A DNA stretch of 64,000 bases from the NCBI RefSeq assembly GCF_009363895.1, contig NZ_CP045434.1, forward strand, positions 496,001 through 560,000, written 5' to 3'. Within the stretch, counting starts at the first letter, position 1, and every line of letters begins with the position of its first letter. Under the pieces are notes generated by a model. That model was not told the origin of the DNA. It saw only the letters and a program-made list of their open reading frames with translations, and searched no databases. Shown here piece by piece: positions 25,303-34,560 of the stretch. Origin of the DNA: Sphingomonas ginsengisoli An et al. 2013 (GTDB lineage: Bacteria; Pseudomonadota; Alphaproteobacteria; Sphingomonadales; Sphingomonadaceae). The position numbers were made by a program, and so were the translations under genes.

Positions 25303-27096
25303 CTAGCGGCGGCTCGCGGTCGGGAAGGCGGGCCATTTGTGCTGCGCCATTTCGGTCAGGGTCGGGGCCGAGCGACCGTCGAGCTGCTCGTAGACCCACA
25401 TGTTGCGGAGCACGGTGGGGATGTAGAAGCGCGTCTCCCAATAAGGCACGCTCTCGATCCACAGCAGGGGGTCGCCGCGGTCGTTGACCTGCCAGCGCCC
25501 GACTGGGAGCGAGCCGGCATTGTAGCTGGCGATGACCTTGGGGAGCTGCCCTTGCGTTTCGGAACGGCCCCGCATCGCCTCGATCCAGCGCTGGCCGAAC
25601 TCGATGTTGGTGGCGGGATCGCGCAGGTCGCCGGTGGGGACGTTGCCGATCCGCGCGAGCACGGTCATCGTCGACGGGACGACCTGCATGAGGCCGACCG
25701 CGCCGGCGGGGCTGATCGCCTCGGCGCGGAAGGAGGATTCCTGGAGCGCGTGGGCCATCGCCAGCGCGGGGTCGATCCGCCAGCCGCTGCGCGGGCTCCA
25801 CGACGGGGCGGGATAGCGCGCGGCGGGCGGCACCTGCGACCCCGGCGGGCCGAAGTGGGCGAGGTAATGCTGGGTCGCGGCGAGCTCGAGCCGGCGGGCG
25901 ACGTTGATTAGGCTCAATTGGTCGGCGGGGCGGCCGAGGCGCGACTGGAAGCGGAGATACTGGCCGGCAAGATCGCGCTCGCCGATCCGCGCCAGCTCGA
26001 CCGCGCGGCGGACGTTGGGGAGGTTCTCGACCTGTGGGTCGACCGCGGTGGCGGCCGGGGGGAGTCTGGTGTCCATGCCGAGCGAGCGGCGGGCGATCAT
26101 CCCGTAGAAGGTCTCGTTATATTGCGCGGCGGCGCGCATCAGCGGATTGACCTCGGCCGGGTGGCGGCAGGCCATTTCGGCGCGCGCCGCCCAGTAGAGG
26201 CCGCCGGCGCGCAGCGATGGCTCGCTGGCGCCGCCGCCGACGATGCGAAAAAGCGAGGCGGCCGAGAGGCAGTCGTTCTGCCGCCACGCCGCGAGGCCCG
26301 ACACCCAGGCGTTCTGGATCGCCCACTCGCCGGTGGCGCCGAGCCGTCCCGCCTCGGCCACGCGGCGGGCGCTGGGGTCGTCGCCGCGGACGTAATAGAT
26401 CCATGCGACCCGCTGCGCCGCCTCGGCCCGCGCCTCGGGCGAGAGCAGGGGGGCGCTGGTGTTGAACAGCAATTCGGCATTGGCGGCGTCGTCGATCTTG
26501 ACCAGTGGGTCGAGCGCGAGGCGGAGCTTGTCGGCCTCGGGCTCGCCGGTGACCGAGCGGGCGCGGGTGCGGCGCGGGGCGTAGCCGAGCGGGACCACCG
26601 CATAGCGCTGAGCGATCCGCGGGGTGTCGATCCCGCCGCGCGCCTCGGCCATCCGCTGGAGCTGGTCGCCCTTGGGGAGGTCGGGGGCTTCGAGCAGCAG
26701 GTCGTAGAGCGCGTCGAGGCTGGCTTTGGGCGAGCCCTTGGCGGTGTAGAGCTCGGCCTTGGCGACGGGGGTGAGGATGTTCTTTGGGAGCGCGGCGATG
26801 CCCGCCTGCGCGGCGGCCCACTGGTTGAGGCGGATGGCGTCGAACACCCCGCGCCAGTCCCTGGGAACGGCGATCACGACGGCGGTCGGCGGCGGGGCTT
26901 CGGCGGGGGTGGCGTCACTCGGCTCGCCGGGAGGGAGCGGAACCTTGACCGGGTCGGTGATGACTTGGGCCGGGGCGGTCGTTCGCGTCGGCGCCGGGGT
27001 GGGCAGCGTCGGGCCGGTAGGCAAGGGCGCGAGGGGGTCGTTGACGGGTTGCGCCGCGATCAGAAGGACGGCGGCCAAGCTCATGGATACGCTCAT
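25303..27096 (-). CDS. Lytic transglycosylase (Slt70-like), exported
   Basis: 597 aa. The start is ATG at 27096 in ATGA overlapping the UDG-family gene, with GAAGAG upstream. A signal MSVSMSLAAVLLIAAQ is followed by a Pro/Thr-rich linker, then an alpha-helical U-shaped superhelix (about 100-430; SARRVAEAGRLGATGEWA, NAWVSGLAAWRQNDC), and the SLT domain at about 445-580. The catalytic Glu is in MAHALQESSFRAEAISPAGA, followed by VGLMQVVPST, ASYNAG and PYWETRFYIPTVLRN. It cleaves peptidoglycan glycan strands in the periplasm. Confidence 0.94.
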   Translation of the reverse strand: MSVSMSLAAVLLIAAQPVNDPLAPLPTGPTLPTPAPTRTTAPAQVITDPVKVPLPPGEPSDATPAEAPPPTAVVIAVPRDWRGVFDAIRLNQWAAAQAGIAALPKNILTPVAKAELYTAKGSPKASLDALYDLLLEAPDLPKGDQLQRMAEARGGIDTPRIAQRYAVVPLGYAPRRTRARSVTGEPEADKLRLALDPLVKIDDAANAELLFNTSAPLLSPEARAEAAQRVAWIYYVRGDDPSARRVAEAGRLGATGEWAIQNAWVSGLAAWRQNDCLSAASLFRIVGGGASEPSLRAGGLYWAARAEMACRHPAEVNPLMRAAAQYNETFYGMIARRSLGMDTRLPPAATAVDPQVENLPNVRRAVELARIGERDLAGQYLRFQSRLGRPADQLSLINVARRLELAATQHYLAHFGPPGSQVPPAARYPAPSWSPRSGWRIDPALAMAHALQESSFRAEAISPAGAVGLMQVVPSTMTVLARIGNVPTGDLRDPATNIEFGQRWIEAMRGRSETQGQLPKVIASYNAGSLPVGRWQVNDRGDPLLWIESVPYWETRFYIPTVLRNMWVYEQLDGRSAPTLTEMAQHKWPAFPTASRR

Positions 27097-27824
27097 GATA
27101 TCTCTTCGCTCATCAACAGGAGCAGGTCGCGCCAGGCATGCGCCTTGTGGGGCGGATGGCTGAGCAACTGGCGAGGGTGGAAGGTGACGACGGCGGGAAT
27201 GTGGTCGATGCGGTGGATGCGCCCGCGGGCCTGGACGAGCCCCTGGCCGGTCAGCGCCTTGGCGGGGCCTTCGCCGAGCAGCAGCAGGCGCTGGGGCGCG
27301 GCGAGCGCGATGTGGCGGCGGATCTCGGCCCCGCACTCGACCGCCAGCCGCGGGTCGAGCCGCCCGGCGGGCGCGGGGAAGCAGGCGAGCGCGGCGACGT
27401 AGACCTGCTCGGGGGTGAAGCCGATCGCGGCGAGCATGCGCTCGGTCAGCGCCCACGCCTCGCCGGTGATCGGGCGGCCTTCGCTCGAGCCTTCGCGCTC
27501 GGGCAGGTCGGCGACGATCATCAGCGGCGCCTGCGCGGGTCCGTGGGGGAGCGCGCGACCGGCGCCGGCCTGGAACAAGGGCAGATCGAGCCCCTCGCGC
27601 AGCCAGGCCTGATAATCGTCGAGGCTGTCGAGCGCGGCGCGGCCGGTGGCGGCGGCCGGCGTGAGGGCGATGGGAGCGGCGGGCGCGGGCTCGGCGGCTG
27701 GGTTCTGGCGCAGCCAGTCGCGCGGGGCTTCGGCGACGGGCACATCGACCCCCGCGTCGAGCCACCAGCCGAGCAGGCTGGCCGCGACGGCCCCATCCAG
27801 CACTGACTGATCCCCACCCGACAC
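27093..27824 (-). CDS. Uracil-DNA glycosylase family protein (family 4-like)
   Basis: About 243 aa from the GTG at 27824; further starts up- and downstream are possible and no Shine-Dalgarno settles it. The N-terminus VAASLLGWWLDAGVDVPVAEAPRDWL is the sphingomonad-type extension of this family. The core shows MIVADLPEREGSSEGRPITGEAW-type sequence in place of the usual GEAPG motif, the VYVAALACFPAPAGR segment, and a clear C-terminal TFHPRQLLSHPPHK motif with Trp-Arg-Asp after it. The Fe-S cysteines of family 4 are not evident, so activity on uracil is uncertain. It shares an overlap with the lytic transglycosylase and is divergent from ETF-QO. Confidence 0.82.
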   Translation of the reverse strand: MSGGDQSVLDGAVAASLLGWWLDAGVDVPVAEAPRDWLRQNPAAEPAPAAPIALTPAAATGRAALDSLDDYQAWLREGLDLPLFQAGAGRALPHGPAQAPLMIVADLPEREGSSEGRPITGEAWALTERMLAAIGFTPEQVYVAALACFPAPAGRLDPRLAVECGAEIRRHIALAAPQRLLLLGEGPAKALTGQGLVQARGRIHRIDHIPAVVTFHPRQLLSHPPHKAHAWRDLLLLMSEEIS

Positions 27825-27906
27825 GGGGCAATCATAGCCCTTGTCGCCATTGACGCCACTATCATTGCAAGGGCAGGGCAAGCGAAATGGCTGACGAACG
27901 GCACGG

Positions 27907-29574
27907 ATGGGCGAAGGGCGAATGAGCGAACGCGAGTCGATGGACTATGATGTCGTGATCGTGGGGGCGGGCCCGGCGGGCCTGTCCGCGGCGATCCGGC
28001 TGAAACAGCTCGCCGCCGAGGCCGGCAAGGACGTCAGCGTCTGCGTGCTCGAGAAGGGCTCGGAAGTCGGCGCGCACATCCTCTCGGGGGCGGTGATCGA
28101 TCCCCGGAGCCTCGACGAACTGCTGCCCGAGTGGCGCGAGGACGACAGCTGCCTGCTCAATCGCGTGCCGGTGACGAAGAACGAGCATTGGGTGCTGACC
28201 AAGCGCAAGCACTTCCACTTGCCGCACCTGATGATGCCCGGCTTCCTCGACAATAAGGGGACGTTCACCGGCAGCCTCGGCAACCTCTGCCGCTGGCTGG
28301 CGGGCAAGGCCGAGGAGCTTGGCGCCGAGATTTTTCCCGGCTTCCCCGCCGCCGAAATCCTCTACGCCGAGGACGGCTCGGTGAAGGGCGTGGCGACCGG
28401 CGACATGGGGGTGGCGCGCGACGGCCACCACAAGCCCGACTACCAGCCGGGGATGGAGATCCACGCCCGCTACACCTTCTTCGCCGAAGGGGCGCGCGGC
28501 TCGCTGACCAAGCAGTTGAAGCGCCAGTATGACCTCGAAAAGAACTGCCAGCCGCAGGTCTACGGGATTGGCATCAAGGAATTGTGGGACATCGACCCGG
28601 CCAAGCACACGCCGGGACGGGTGATCCATACGCAAGGCTGGCCGCTCGGCGACGCCTGGGGCGGAGGGTGGATCTACCACCAGGACAATCACCAGCTGTC
28701 GATCGGCTTCGTGGTCGCGCTGTCCTACAAGAACCCGCACCTGTCGCCGTTCGATGAGATGCAGCGGTGGAAGCATCACCCGGCGATCAAGGAGATGCTC
28801 AAGGGCGGTCGGCGGGTGTCGTACGGCGCGCGGGCGATCAACGAGGGCGGGTGGCAGTCGATTCCCCAGCTCGCTTTCCCGGGCGGAGCGCTGATCGGCT
28901 GCTCGGCGGGGTTCGTGAACGTACCGCGGATCAAGGGTACGCACACCGCGATGAAGAGCGGGATGCTCGCCGCCGAGGACGCCTTCAAGGCGATCGCGGC
29001 CGACCGCCGCGGCGACGTGCTCGACGGCTATGAGCCGGCGGTCCGTAACGGCTGGATCGGCGAGGAATTGCGCAAGGTGAAGAATGCCGAGCCGGCGGTG
29101 TCCAAGCTGGGCTCGACCATCGGCACGCTGGTCGCGGGCGCCGACATGTGGATGCGGCAGCTGAAGATCGGGCTGCCGTTCGAGCTGAAGCATCATCCCG
29201 ACCATGAGACGTTGTGGCGGCGCGACATCGCTCCGCCGATCGACTATCCCAAGCCCGACGGGGTGATCAGCTTCGACAAATTGTCGTCGGTCTTCCTGTC
29301 GAACACCAATCACGAGGAGGATCAGCCGATCCACCTCACGCTGAAGGACCCGACGGTCCCGACGCGGATCAACCTGCCGCAATATGACGGGCCAGAGCAG
29401 CGCTATTGCCCGGCGGGGGTCTATGAATATGTGGTTGAGGAGGGTGCGCCGCGGCTGCAGATTAACGCGCAGAACTGCGTCCACTGCAAGACCTGCGACA
29501 TCAAGGACCCGACCCAGAACATCAACTGGGTGACCCCGGAGGGCGGCGGTGGCCCCAATTATCCGAACATGTAG
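27907..29574 (+). CDS. Electron transfer flavoprotein-ubiquinone oxidoreductase
   Basis: 555 aa, normal ETF-QO length; the second ATG at 27922 (MSERESMDYDVV) may be the real start. The FAD-binding motif is VIVGAGPAGLSAAIRL. Other marks are LSGAVIDPRSLDELLPEW, GIKELWDIDP, GCSAGFVNVPRIKGTHTA, and a C-terminal [4Fe-4S] ligand set in NAQNCVHCKTCDIKDPTQ, with the typical end INWVTPEGGGGPNYPNM. It is membrane-peripheral and passes electrons from ETF (fatty- and amino-acid oxidation) to ubiquinone. Its last 26 bp overlap the next gene. Confidence 0.96.
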   Translation: MGEGRMSERESMDYDVVIVGAGPAGLSAAIRLKQLAAEAGKDVSVCVLEKGSEVGAHILSGAVIDPRSLDELLPEWREDDSCLLNRVPVTKNEHWVLTKRKHFHLPHLMMPGFLDNKGTFTGSLGNLCRWLAGKAEELGAEIFPGFPAAEILYAEDGSVKGVATGDMGVARDGHHKPDYQPGMEIHARYTFFAEGARGSLTKQLKRQYDLEKNCQPQVYGIGIKELWDIDPAKHTPGRVIHTQGWPLGDAWGGGWIYHQDNHQLSIGFVVALSYKNPHLSPFDEMQRWKHHPAIKEMLKGGRRVSYGARAINEGGWQSIPQLAFPGGALIGCSAGFVNVPRIKGTHTAMKSGMLAAEDAFKAIAADRRGDVLDGYEPAVRNGWIGEELRKVKNAEPAVSKLGSTIGTLVAGADMWMRQLKIGLPFELKHHPDHETLWRRDIAPPIDYPKPDGVISFDKLSSVFLSNTNHEEDQPIHLTLKDPTVPTRINLPQYDGPEQRYCPAGVYEYVVEEGAPRLQINAQNCVHCKTCDIKDPTQNINWVTPEGGGGPNYPNM

Positions 29575-31222
29575 CTTGGGCCTCGCCGCGGTTGCCGCGG
29601 CGATGGTGGCGAGCGCCCCGGCGCAGGCGACCCGGCTGGTCGACTATCGGCCGAGCGCGGTCAGCACCTTCGCCACCGCCCGCGCCGCTGAGCTGCGCGG
29701 CGACAGCCGGCGGGCGGCCTCGCTCTATGCCGCGCTGGCCGCCGCTGATCCCACCAACAAGGTGGTCGCCGACCGCGCGATCGCCCAGGCGACCACCGGC
29801 GGCGACATGCCGCTGGCGCTGCGGCTGATCGGCCGGCGGCCGCCAGTGACGCTATCGGTCGAGGCGCGGCTGCTGCTTGCCGCCAACGCGCTCAAGAGCC
29901 GCAAGCCCGATCAAGCGGTGCAATTGCTCGCGCTCGACGCGCCGGCAGGCAGCCTCAAGTTCCTCGCCCAGCCGATGCTGGCGTGGACGCTGATCGAGCG
30001 GCGCGATCCGCGCGCGACCGCGGCGGTCGACGCCATCCCTGCCGAGGGAGTCGCGGCGCCGCTCAAGCCCGAGCTTGGCGCCTTCGCGCTGCTCGCCCAG
30101 CGCAATACCGCCGGCGCCGACCCGCTGGCGCGACGGGCGATCGACTCCGCCGGGGGCCGCGCGGTGGCGCTGCGGCTCGCCTTCGCCGATGCGTTCCTGC
30201 GCGCCGGGGATCAGCCGCGCGCGCTGGCGCTGCTCGACGGCAGCGAGCCGGCGGTGCGCCGGGCGCGAGCGCTGGTCGCCGCCGGGCGCCGCCCGGACGG
30301 GGCGGTCGAGACGGCGGCGCAGGGCTATGGCCTGATCCTCGACGCGCTCGCGCTCGACCTGAACCGCGAGAGCGGGCAGTCGCTGCCGGCGGTGCTGGCG
30401 CAGGTGGCGCGCTTCGCCGATCCGGGGAGCGACTATACGCGGCTGCTGGCGGGCGCGCTGCTCGGCCAGGCCGACCGCACCCCCGACGCGCTCGCCGCGC
30501 TGCGCAGCATCGACAATAACAGCGCCTATGCGAGCCAGGCGCATGACGCCGAGGTGAGCCTGTTGAACAAGGCCGAGCGGCGGCCCGAGGCGCTGGCCCG
30601 GGCGCAGGCCTTCGCGCAGGCGCGCGACGCTGATTATGCCGACTGGGGGCGGCTCGGCGACACGCTCGACGGGATGGACCGCCAGGCCGACGCCGCCGCG
30701 GCTTATGGCAAGGCGATCGCGCTGTTGCCGCCCGACCTCCCCAACGCCTGGCAATTCTACCTGCTGCAGGGCGCGATGCTCGAGCGGGCGGGACGGTGGG
30801 AGGAGGCCAAGGCGTCGCTGACCAAGGCGCGCGCGCTGGCGCCGCAGAGCCCGACGGTGCTCAACTATCTGGGTTACGCGCAGCTCGAGCGGGGCGAGAA
30901 TCTCGACGCCGCCGAAGCGCTGATCGCCGAAGCGCACCGGCTGGCGCCCGACGATGCGTCGATCACCGATTCGCTTGGTTGGGCGCAATACAAGCGCGGC
31001 AAGGTGAGCGAGGCGATCAAGACGCTGACCGAGGCCGCCGCCAAGGACCCGACCGAGGGCGACATCCACGAGCATCTCGGCGACGCGCTCTACACGGCGG
31101 GGCGGCGGTTCGAGGCGCGCAACAGCTGGAATGCCGCGCTGGTCGTCGCCGACGACAAGAGCCGGCCGCGGCTGGTTTCGAAGCTGCAGACGGGCCTTGG
31201 CGCCGGCAACGCCGCTCGCTGA
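29549..31222 (+). CDS. Exported TPR-repeat protein
   Basis: 557 aa with a GTG start inside the ETF-QO gene, behind GGAGGG. A signal peptide is present (CSLGLAAVAAAMVASAPAQA). The rest is Ala/Leu-rich helical repeats, with clear TPR units in the C-terminal third (AYGKAIALLPPDLPNAWQFY; LTKARALAPQSPTVLNYLG; GEAHRLAPDD-like; WAQYKRGKVSEAIKTLTEAA; HEHLGDALYTAGRRFEARNSW). It is similar to the tetratricopeptide proteins found at this position in other alphaproteobacteria, just before ispE. It probably scaffolds envelope proteins in the periplasm. Confidence 0.88.
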   Translation: MAPIIRTCSLGLAAVAAAMVASAPAQATRLVDYRPSAVSTFATARAAELRGDSRRAASLYAALAAADPTNKVVADRAIAQATTGGDMPLALRLIGRRPPVTLSVEARLLLAANALKSRKPDQAVQLLALDAPAGSLKFLAQPMLAWTLIERRDPRATAAVDAIPAEGVAAPLKPELGAFALLAQRNTAGADPLARRAIDSAGGRAVALRLAFADAFLRAGDQPRALALLDGSEPAVRRARALVAAGRRPDGAVETAAQGYGLILDALALDLNRESGQSLPAVLAQVARFADPGSDYTRLLAGALLGQADRTPDALAALRSIDNNSAYASQAHDAEVSLLNKAERRPEALARAQAFAQARDADYADWGRLGDTLDGMDRQADAAAAYGKAIALLPPDLPNAWQFYLLQGAMLERAGRWEEAKASLTKARALAPQSPTVLNYLGYAQLERGENLDAAEALIAEAHRLAPDDASITDSLGWAQYKRGKVSEAIKTLTEAAAKDPTEGDIHEHLGDALYTAGRRFEARNSWNAALVVADDKSRPRLVSKLQTGLGAGNAAR

Positions 31223-31223
31223 G

Positions 31224-32042
31224 GTGAGCGCCGCGGCCGGGCGGTGGAGCGAGCTCGCGCCCGCCAAGCTCAACCTCGCGCTGCACGTCCGCGGGCGGCT
31301 GCCCGACGGGCGCCATGCGCTCGAGACGATCTTCGCCTTCTGCACCGACGGCGACCGGCTGTGGGCCGAGCCCGCGCCCGAATTGTCGCTGACCGTCACC
31401 GGGCCGTTCGCGGCGATGCTCGACGACGGGCCCGACAACCTCGTCAGCCGCGCCGCGGCCGCGCTGGCGGGCGAGGCGCGGGTCGGACGAGGGGCACGGC
31501 TGATCCTCGACAAGAGATTGCCGGTTGCCTCGGGGATCGGCGGGGGCTCGGCCGACGCGGCGGCGGCGCTGCGGCTGCTGACCGCGATGTGGCGGCTCGA
31601 TCCCGCCATCGCCGCGCGGGTCGCGCCCGAGCTCGGCGCCGACGTGCCCGCCTGCCTGCTGTCGCTGACCAGCCGGGGCGAGGGGGCGGGCGACCGGCTG
31701 GCGCTGGTCGACGCGGGGGTGGCGGGGGCGCCGGTGCTGCTCGTCAATCCGCGCGAGGGGCTGGCGACGGGCGCAGTGTTCGCCGGCTGGGACGGGGAGG
31801 ATCGCGGGCCGCTCGGCGACTGGCGCGAGGGGCGCAACGACCTCGAGGCGCCGGCTAGGCGGCTGGTCCCGGCGATCGGGGCGGTGCTCGACTGGCTGCG
31901 CGAGCAGCCGGGGGCGCAATTCGTGCGGATGTCGGGGTCGGGGGCGACCTGCTTTGCTTTGTTCGAGGGCGAGGCGGAGCGCGATGCCGCCGCTGAGGCC
32001 TGTCCGCCGGCGTGGTGGCACCTCGCCAGCGTGCTGCGCTGA
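31224..32042 (+). CDS. ispE: 4-diphosphocytidyl-2-C-methyl-D-erythritol kinase
   Basis: 272 aa with a GTG start 1 bp after the TPR gene stop. A GHMP kinase that phosphorylates CDP-methylerythritol in the MEP pathway of isoprenoid synthesis. Visible are ELAPAKLNLALHVRGRLPDG, the ATP loop PVASGIGGGSADAAAALR, ELGADVPACL, and the C-terminal FVRMSGSGATCFALFEG. The TGA overlaps the ATG of nnr (TGATG). Confidence 0.95.
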   Translation: MSAAAGRWSELAPAKLNLALHVRGRLPDGRHALETIFAFCTDGDRLWAEPAPELSLTVTGPFAAMLDDGPDNLVSRAAAALAGEARVGRGARLILDKRLPVASGIGGGSADAAAALRLLTAMWRLDPAIAARVAPELGADVPACLLSLTSRGEGAGDRLALVDAGVAGAPVLLVNPREGLATGAVFAGWDGEDRGPLGDWREGRNDLEAPARRLVPAIGAVLDWLREQPGAQFVRMSGSGATCFALFEGEAERDAAAEACPPAWWHLASVLR

Positions 32043-33382
32043 TGCGCCCGGTTCTTACCGCCGCGGCGATGCGTGCCGCTGAGGAACAGGCGATAGCGGG
32101 CGGGACCCGCGTCGAGACGCTGATGGAGCGCGCGGGGGCGGCGCTGGCGCAGGCGACGCTCCGCTTCGCCGGGCCGGCGCCGGTGCTGGTGCTGTGCGGG
32201 CCGGGCAATAATGGCGGTGACGGTTATGTCGCGGCGCGGCACCTCGCCGCCGCCGGGGTCGAGGTGCGGGTGGCGGTGCTGGCCGAGCCGGCGACCGAGG
32301 TGGCGCGGTGGGCGCGGGGACAGTGGACGGGGGCGGTCGAGCCGCTGGCCGAGGCCGTGGCGGCGCCCGTGCTGATAGATTGTCTGTTCGGAACGGGTTT
32401 GAAGCGTGGGCTGGAAGCGGCTGTTCGCGAACGGCTTTCCGCTTTGGCGGCCGAGGCGCGGTGGCTTGTGTGCGCGGACCTGCCGAGCGGGGTCGAGGCC
32501 GACAGCGGGGCGATCCTCTCGCCGGTGCCGCGTGCCGACCTGACGGTGGCGTTCGGGGCGCTCAAGCCGGCGCACCGGCTGATGCCGGCGATGGCCGAGA
32601 TGGGGCGGGTGGTGCTGGCCGAGATCGGAATCGACGCCGACACGCGCTGGCATGAGCTGGCGCGGCCGACGCTGCCGCCGCTCGCGCCCGATGCGCACAA
32701 ATATACGCGCGGGCTGGTCCATGCGCTGGCGGGCAAGATGCCCGGGGCGATCGCGCTTGCGGCGAGCGCCGCCGCGCGGGCGGGGGCGGGTTATGTCCGG
32801 GTTTCGACCAGCCGGCCCATCGAGCATCTGCCGGCGGCGGTGGTGCAGACCGACACCGCGACGCTCGCCGACCCGCGGATCGGGTGCATCCTGGTCGGGC
32901 CGGGGATGGGCGAGCTGCCGCAAATCCTGACGCTGGCGCTGACCAGCCATGCGGCCAAGGTGATCGACGCCGACGCGCTCGGCCAGGTCGGCGAGCCCGA
33001 GCGGCTGCGCGGGCAGGACGCGATCGTCACCCCGCACGCGGGGGAGTTCAAGAAGCTGTTCGGCGAATTGCCCGGCAGCAAGCCCGAGCAGGCGCTGGCG
33101 GCGGCCGAGCGGTCGGGGGCGGTGGTGGTCTTCAAGGGTCCCGACACGCTGGTCGCGTCGCCCGACGGGCGGCTCGGCCTCGCCCCGCCGGCGCCGGCGT
33201 GGCTGGCGAGCGCGGGGACGGGCGACGTGCTGGCCGGGATGAGCGCGGCGCTGCGGGCGCGCGGGATGCCGGCGTTCGAGGCGGCGAGCGCGGCGGTCTG
33301 GCTCCACGGCCGTGCTGCCGAGCACGCCGGGCCCGCGATGATCGCCGACGACCTGCTCGCAGCGATCCCGCACGTCCTTTGA
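32042..33382 (+). CDS. nnr: Bifunctional NAD(P)H-hydrate epimerase / dehydratase
   Basis: 446 aa. The N-terminal YjeF epimerase domain (about 1-210) has MERAGAALAQATL, VLCGPGNNGGDGYVAARHL and DCLFGTGLKRGL. The C-terminal ribokinase-like ADP-dependent dehydratase has ARAGAGYVRVSTS, VGPGMGELPQ, IDADALGQVG, ITPHAGEF-like VTPHAGEFKKLFGE, VFKGPDTLVASPDG and ASAGTGDVLAGMSAA. It repairs hydrated NADH and NADPH. The start codon overlaps the ispE stop; the stop overlaps the next gene (TTGA). Confidence 0.95.
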   Translation: MRPVLTAAAMRAAEEQAIAGGTRVETLMERAGAALAQATLRFAGPAPVLVLCGPGNNGGDGYVAARHLAAAGVEVRVAVLAEPATEVARWARGQWTGAVEPLAEAVAAPVLIDCLFGTGLKRGLEAAVRERLSALAAEARWLVCADLPSGVEADSGAILSPVPRADLTVAFGALKPAHRLMPAMAEMGRVVLAEIGIDADTRWHELARPTLPPLAPDAHKYTRGLVHALAGKMPGAIALAASAAARAGAGYVRVSTSRPIEHLPAAVVQTDTATLADPRIGCILVGPGMGELPQILTLALTSHAAKVIDADALGQVGEPERLRGQDAIVTPHAGEFKKLFGELPGSKPEQALAAAERSGAVVVFKGPDTLVASPDGRLGLAPPAPAWLASAGTGDVLAGMSAALRARGMPAFEAASAAVWLHGRAAEHAGPAMIADDLLAAIPHVL

Positions 33383-34560
33383 GCGAGCCAATCGTCCGCA
33401 TCGCCGCGCGAGGCGACGGGGTGACCGCGAGCGGCCGCCACTTCGCGCTCGCCGCGCCGGGGGATCTGGTCGATGCGGACGGGGCGCTGACCCCCGGGCC
33501 GCATCACCAAGTGCCGCCATGCCGTCATTTTCCCGACTGCGGCGGCTGCCAGCTCCAGCATGTCGATGACGATGCCTATCGCGCCTATTTGGTCGACCGG
33601 GTGACGGGCGCGCTGGCGCAGCACGATATCGCCACCGAGGTCCGCGCGCCGCATCTGTCGCCGCCGCGCAGCCGCCGGCGGGCGACGCTGCGCGCGCTGC
33701 GGGTGGGGAAGGGGGTGGCGATAGGGTTCAACGCCGAGCGCTCGCACCGGATCGTCGATTTGCGCGAATGCCATGTGCTGCGGCCCGAGTTGTTTGCGCT
33801 GGTCGCGCCGTTGCGGTCGCTGCTGGTGACGATCCTTGGCCGCAAGGGGCCGGGCGAGGTCCGGCTTACCTTGTGCGACCAGGGGGTCGACGTGGCGCTG
33901 AGTGGGGTCGTGGCCGAAGGGCTCGCGGCGGCCGAGGCGCTGACCGATTTCGCCGAGACCCATCGGCTCGCCCGGCTTAGCCTCGACGAGGGCTACGGGC
34001 TCGAGGTGCGCTATGAGCCGCGGCCGGCGACGGTGACGCTGGCGGGGACGCCGGTCGGGTTGCCGCCGGGGGCGTTCCTCCAGGCGACCGAGGATGGCGA
34101 GGCGGCGCTGGTCGCGGCGGTGATCGAGGCGGTCGGCAGCCCGCGCCGCAGCGCCGACCTGTTCGCTGGCTTGGGCACCTTCACGCTGGCGCTACCGGGG
34201 CAGGTCTATGCCGCCGAGGCGGCGCGCGACGCGGTGCTGGCGCTCAAGGCGGCGCGGCCCAATCAGTCGATCGAGCATCGCGACCTCTATCGCCGGCCGC
34301 TGACCGCCGAGGACCTGGCGAATTTCGACGCGGTGGTGCTCGATCCGCCGCGAGCGGGGGCCGAGGCGCAGGTCCGCGAGCTGGCCGCGGCGGCGGTATC
34401 ACGGGTGGCCTATGTGAGCTGCAATCCGGCGACCTTCGCGCGCGACGCGAAGTTGCTGGTCGACGGCGGCTACCGGCTCGAGTGGGTGCGGCCGGTCGGT
34501 CAGTTCCGCTGGTCGACCCACATCGAGCTGGCGGCCTGCTTCAGGCGTGCGCCAGGCTGA
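33379..34560 (+). CDS. Class I SAM-dependent RNA methyltransferase (TrmA/RlmD family)
   Basis: 393 aa with a TTG start overlapping nnr. It forms 5-methyluridine in tRNA or rRNA. An N-terminal TRAM-like part is followed by cysteines CRHFPDCGGCQ and REC (the [4Fe-4S] cluster set of the RumA type), then the methyltransferase motifs LFAGLGTFTLAL, VLDPPRAGAEAQV and the catalytic Cys in VAYVSCNPATFARDAKLL. The C-terminal VRPVGQFRWSTHIELAACFRR is typical. The tail overlaps the convergent MAPEG gene by 20 bp. Whether the target is U747, U1939 or tRNA U54 cannot be decided here. Confidence 0.92.
   Translation: MSEPIVRIAARGDGVTASGRHFALAAPGDLVDADGALTPGPHHQVPPCRHFPDCGGCQLQHVDDDAYRAYLVDRVTGALAQHDIATEVRAPHLSPPRSRRRATLRALRVGKGVAIGFNAERSHRIVDLRECHVLRPELFALVAPLRSLLVTILGRKGPGEVRLTLCDQGVDVALSGVVAEGLAAAEALTDFAETHRLARLSLDEGYGLEVRYEPRPATVTLAGTPVGLPPGAFLQATEDGEAALVAAVIEAVGSPRRSADLFAGLGTFTLALPGQVYAAEAARDAVLALKAARPNQSIEHRDLYRRPLTAEDLANFDAVVLDPPRAGAEAQVRELAAAAVSRVAYVSCNPATFARDAKLLVDGGYRLEWVRPVGQFRWSTHIELAACFRRAPG

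Noticed and set aside
29852..33520. A 1222-codon open frame on the minus strand across the TPR, ispE and nnr genes
   Set aside because: Low-complexity Arg/Pro-rich translation, and fully overlapped by three conserved plus-strand genes.
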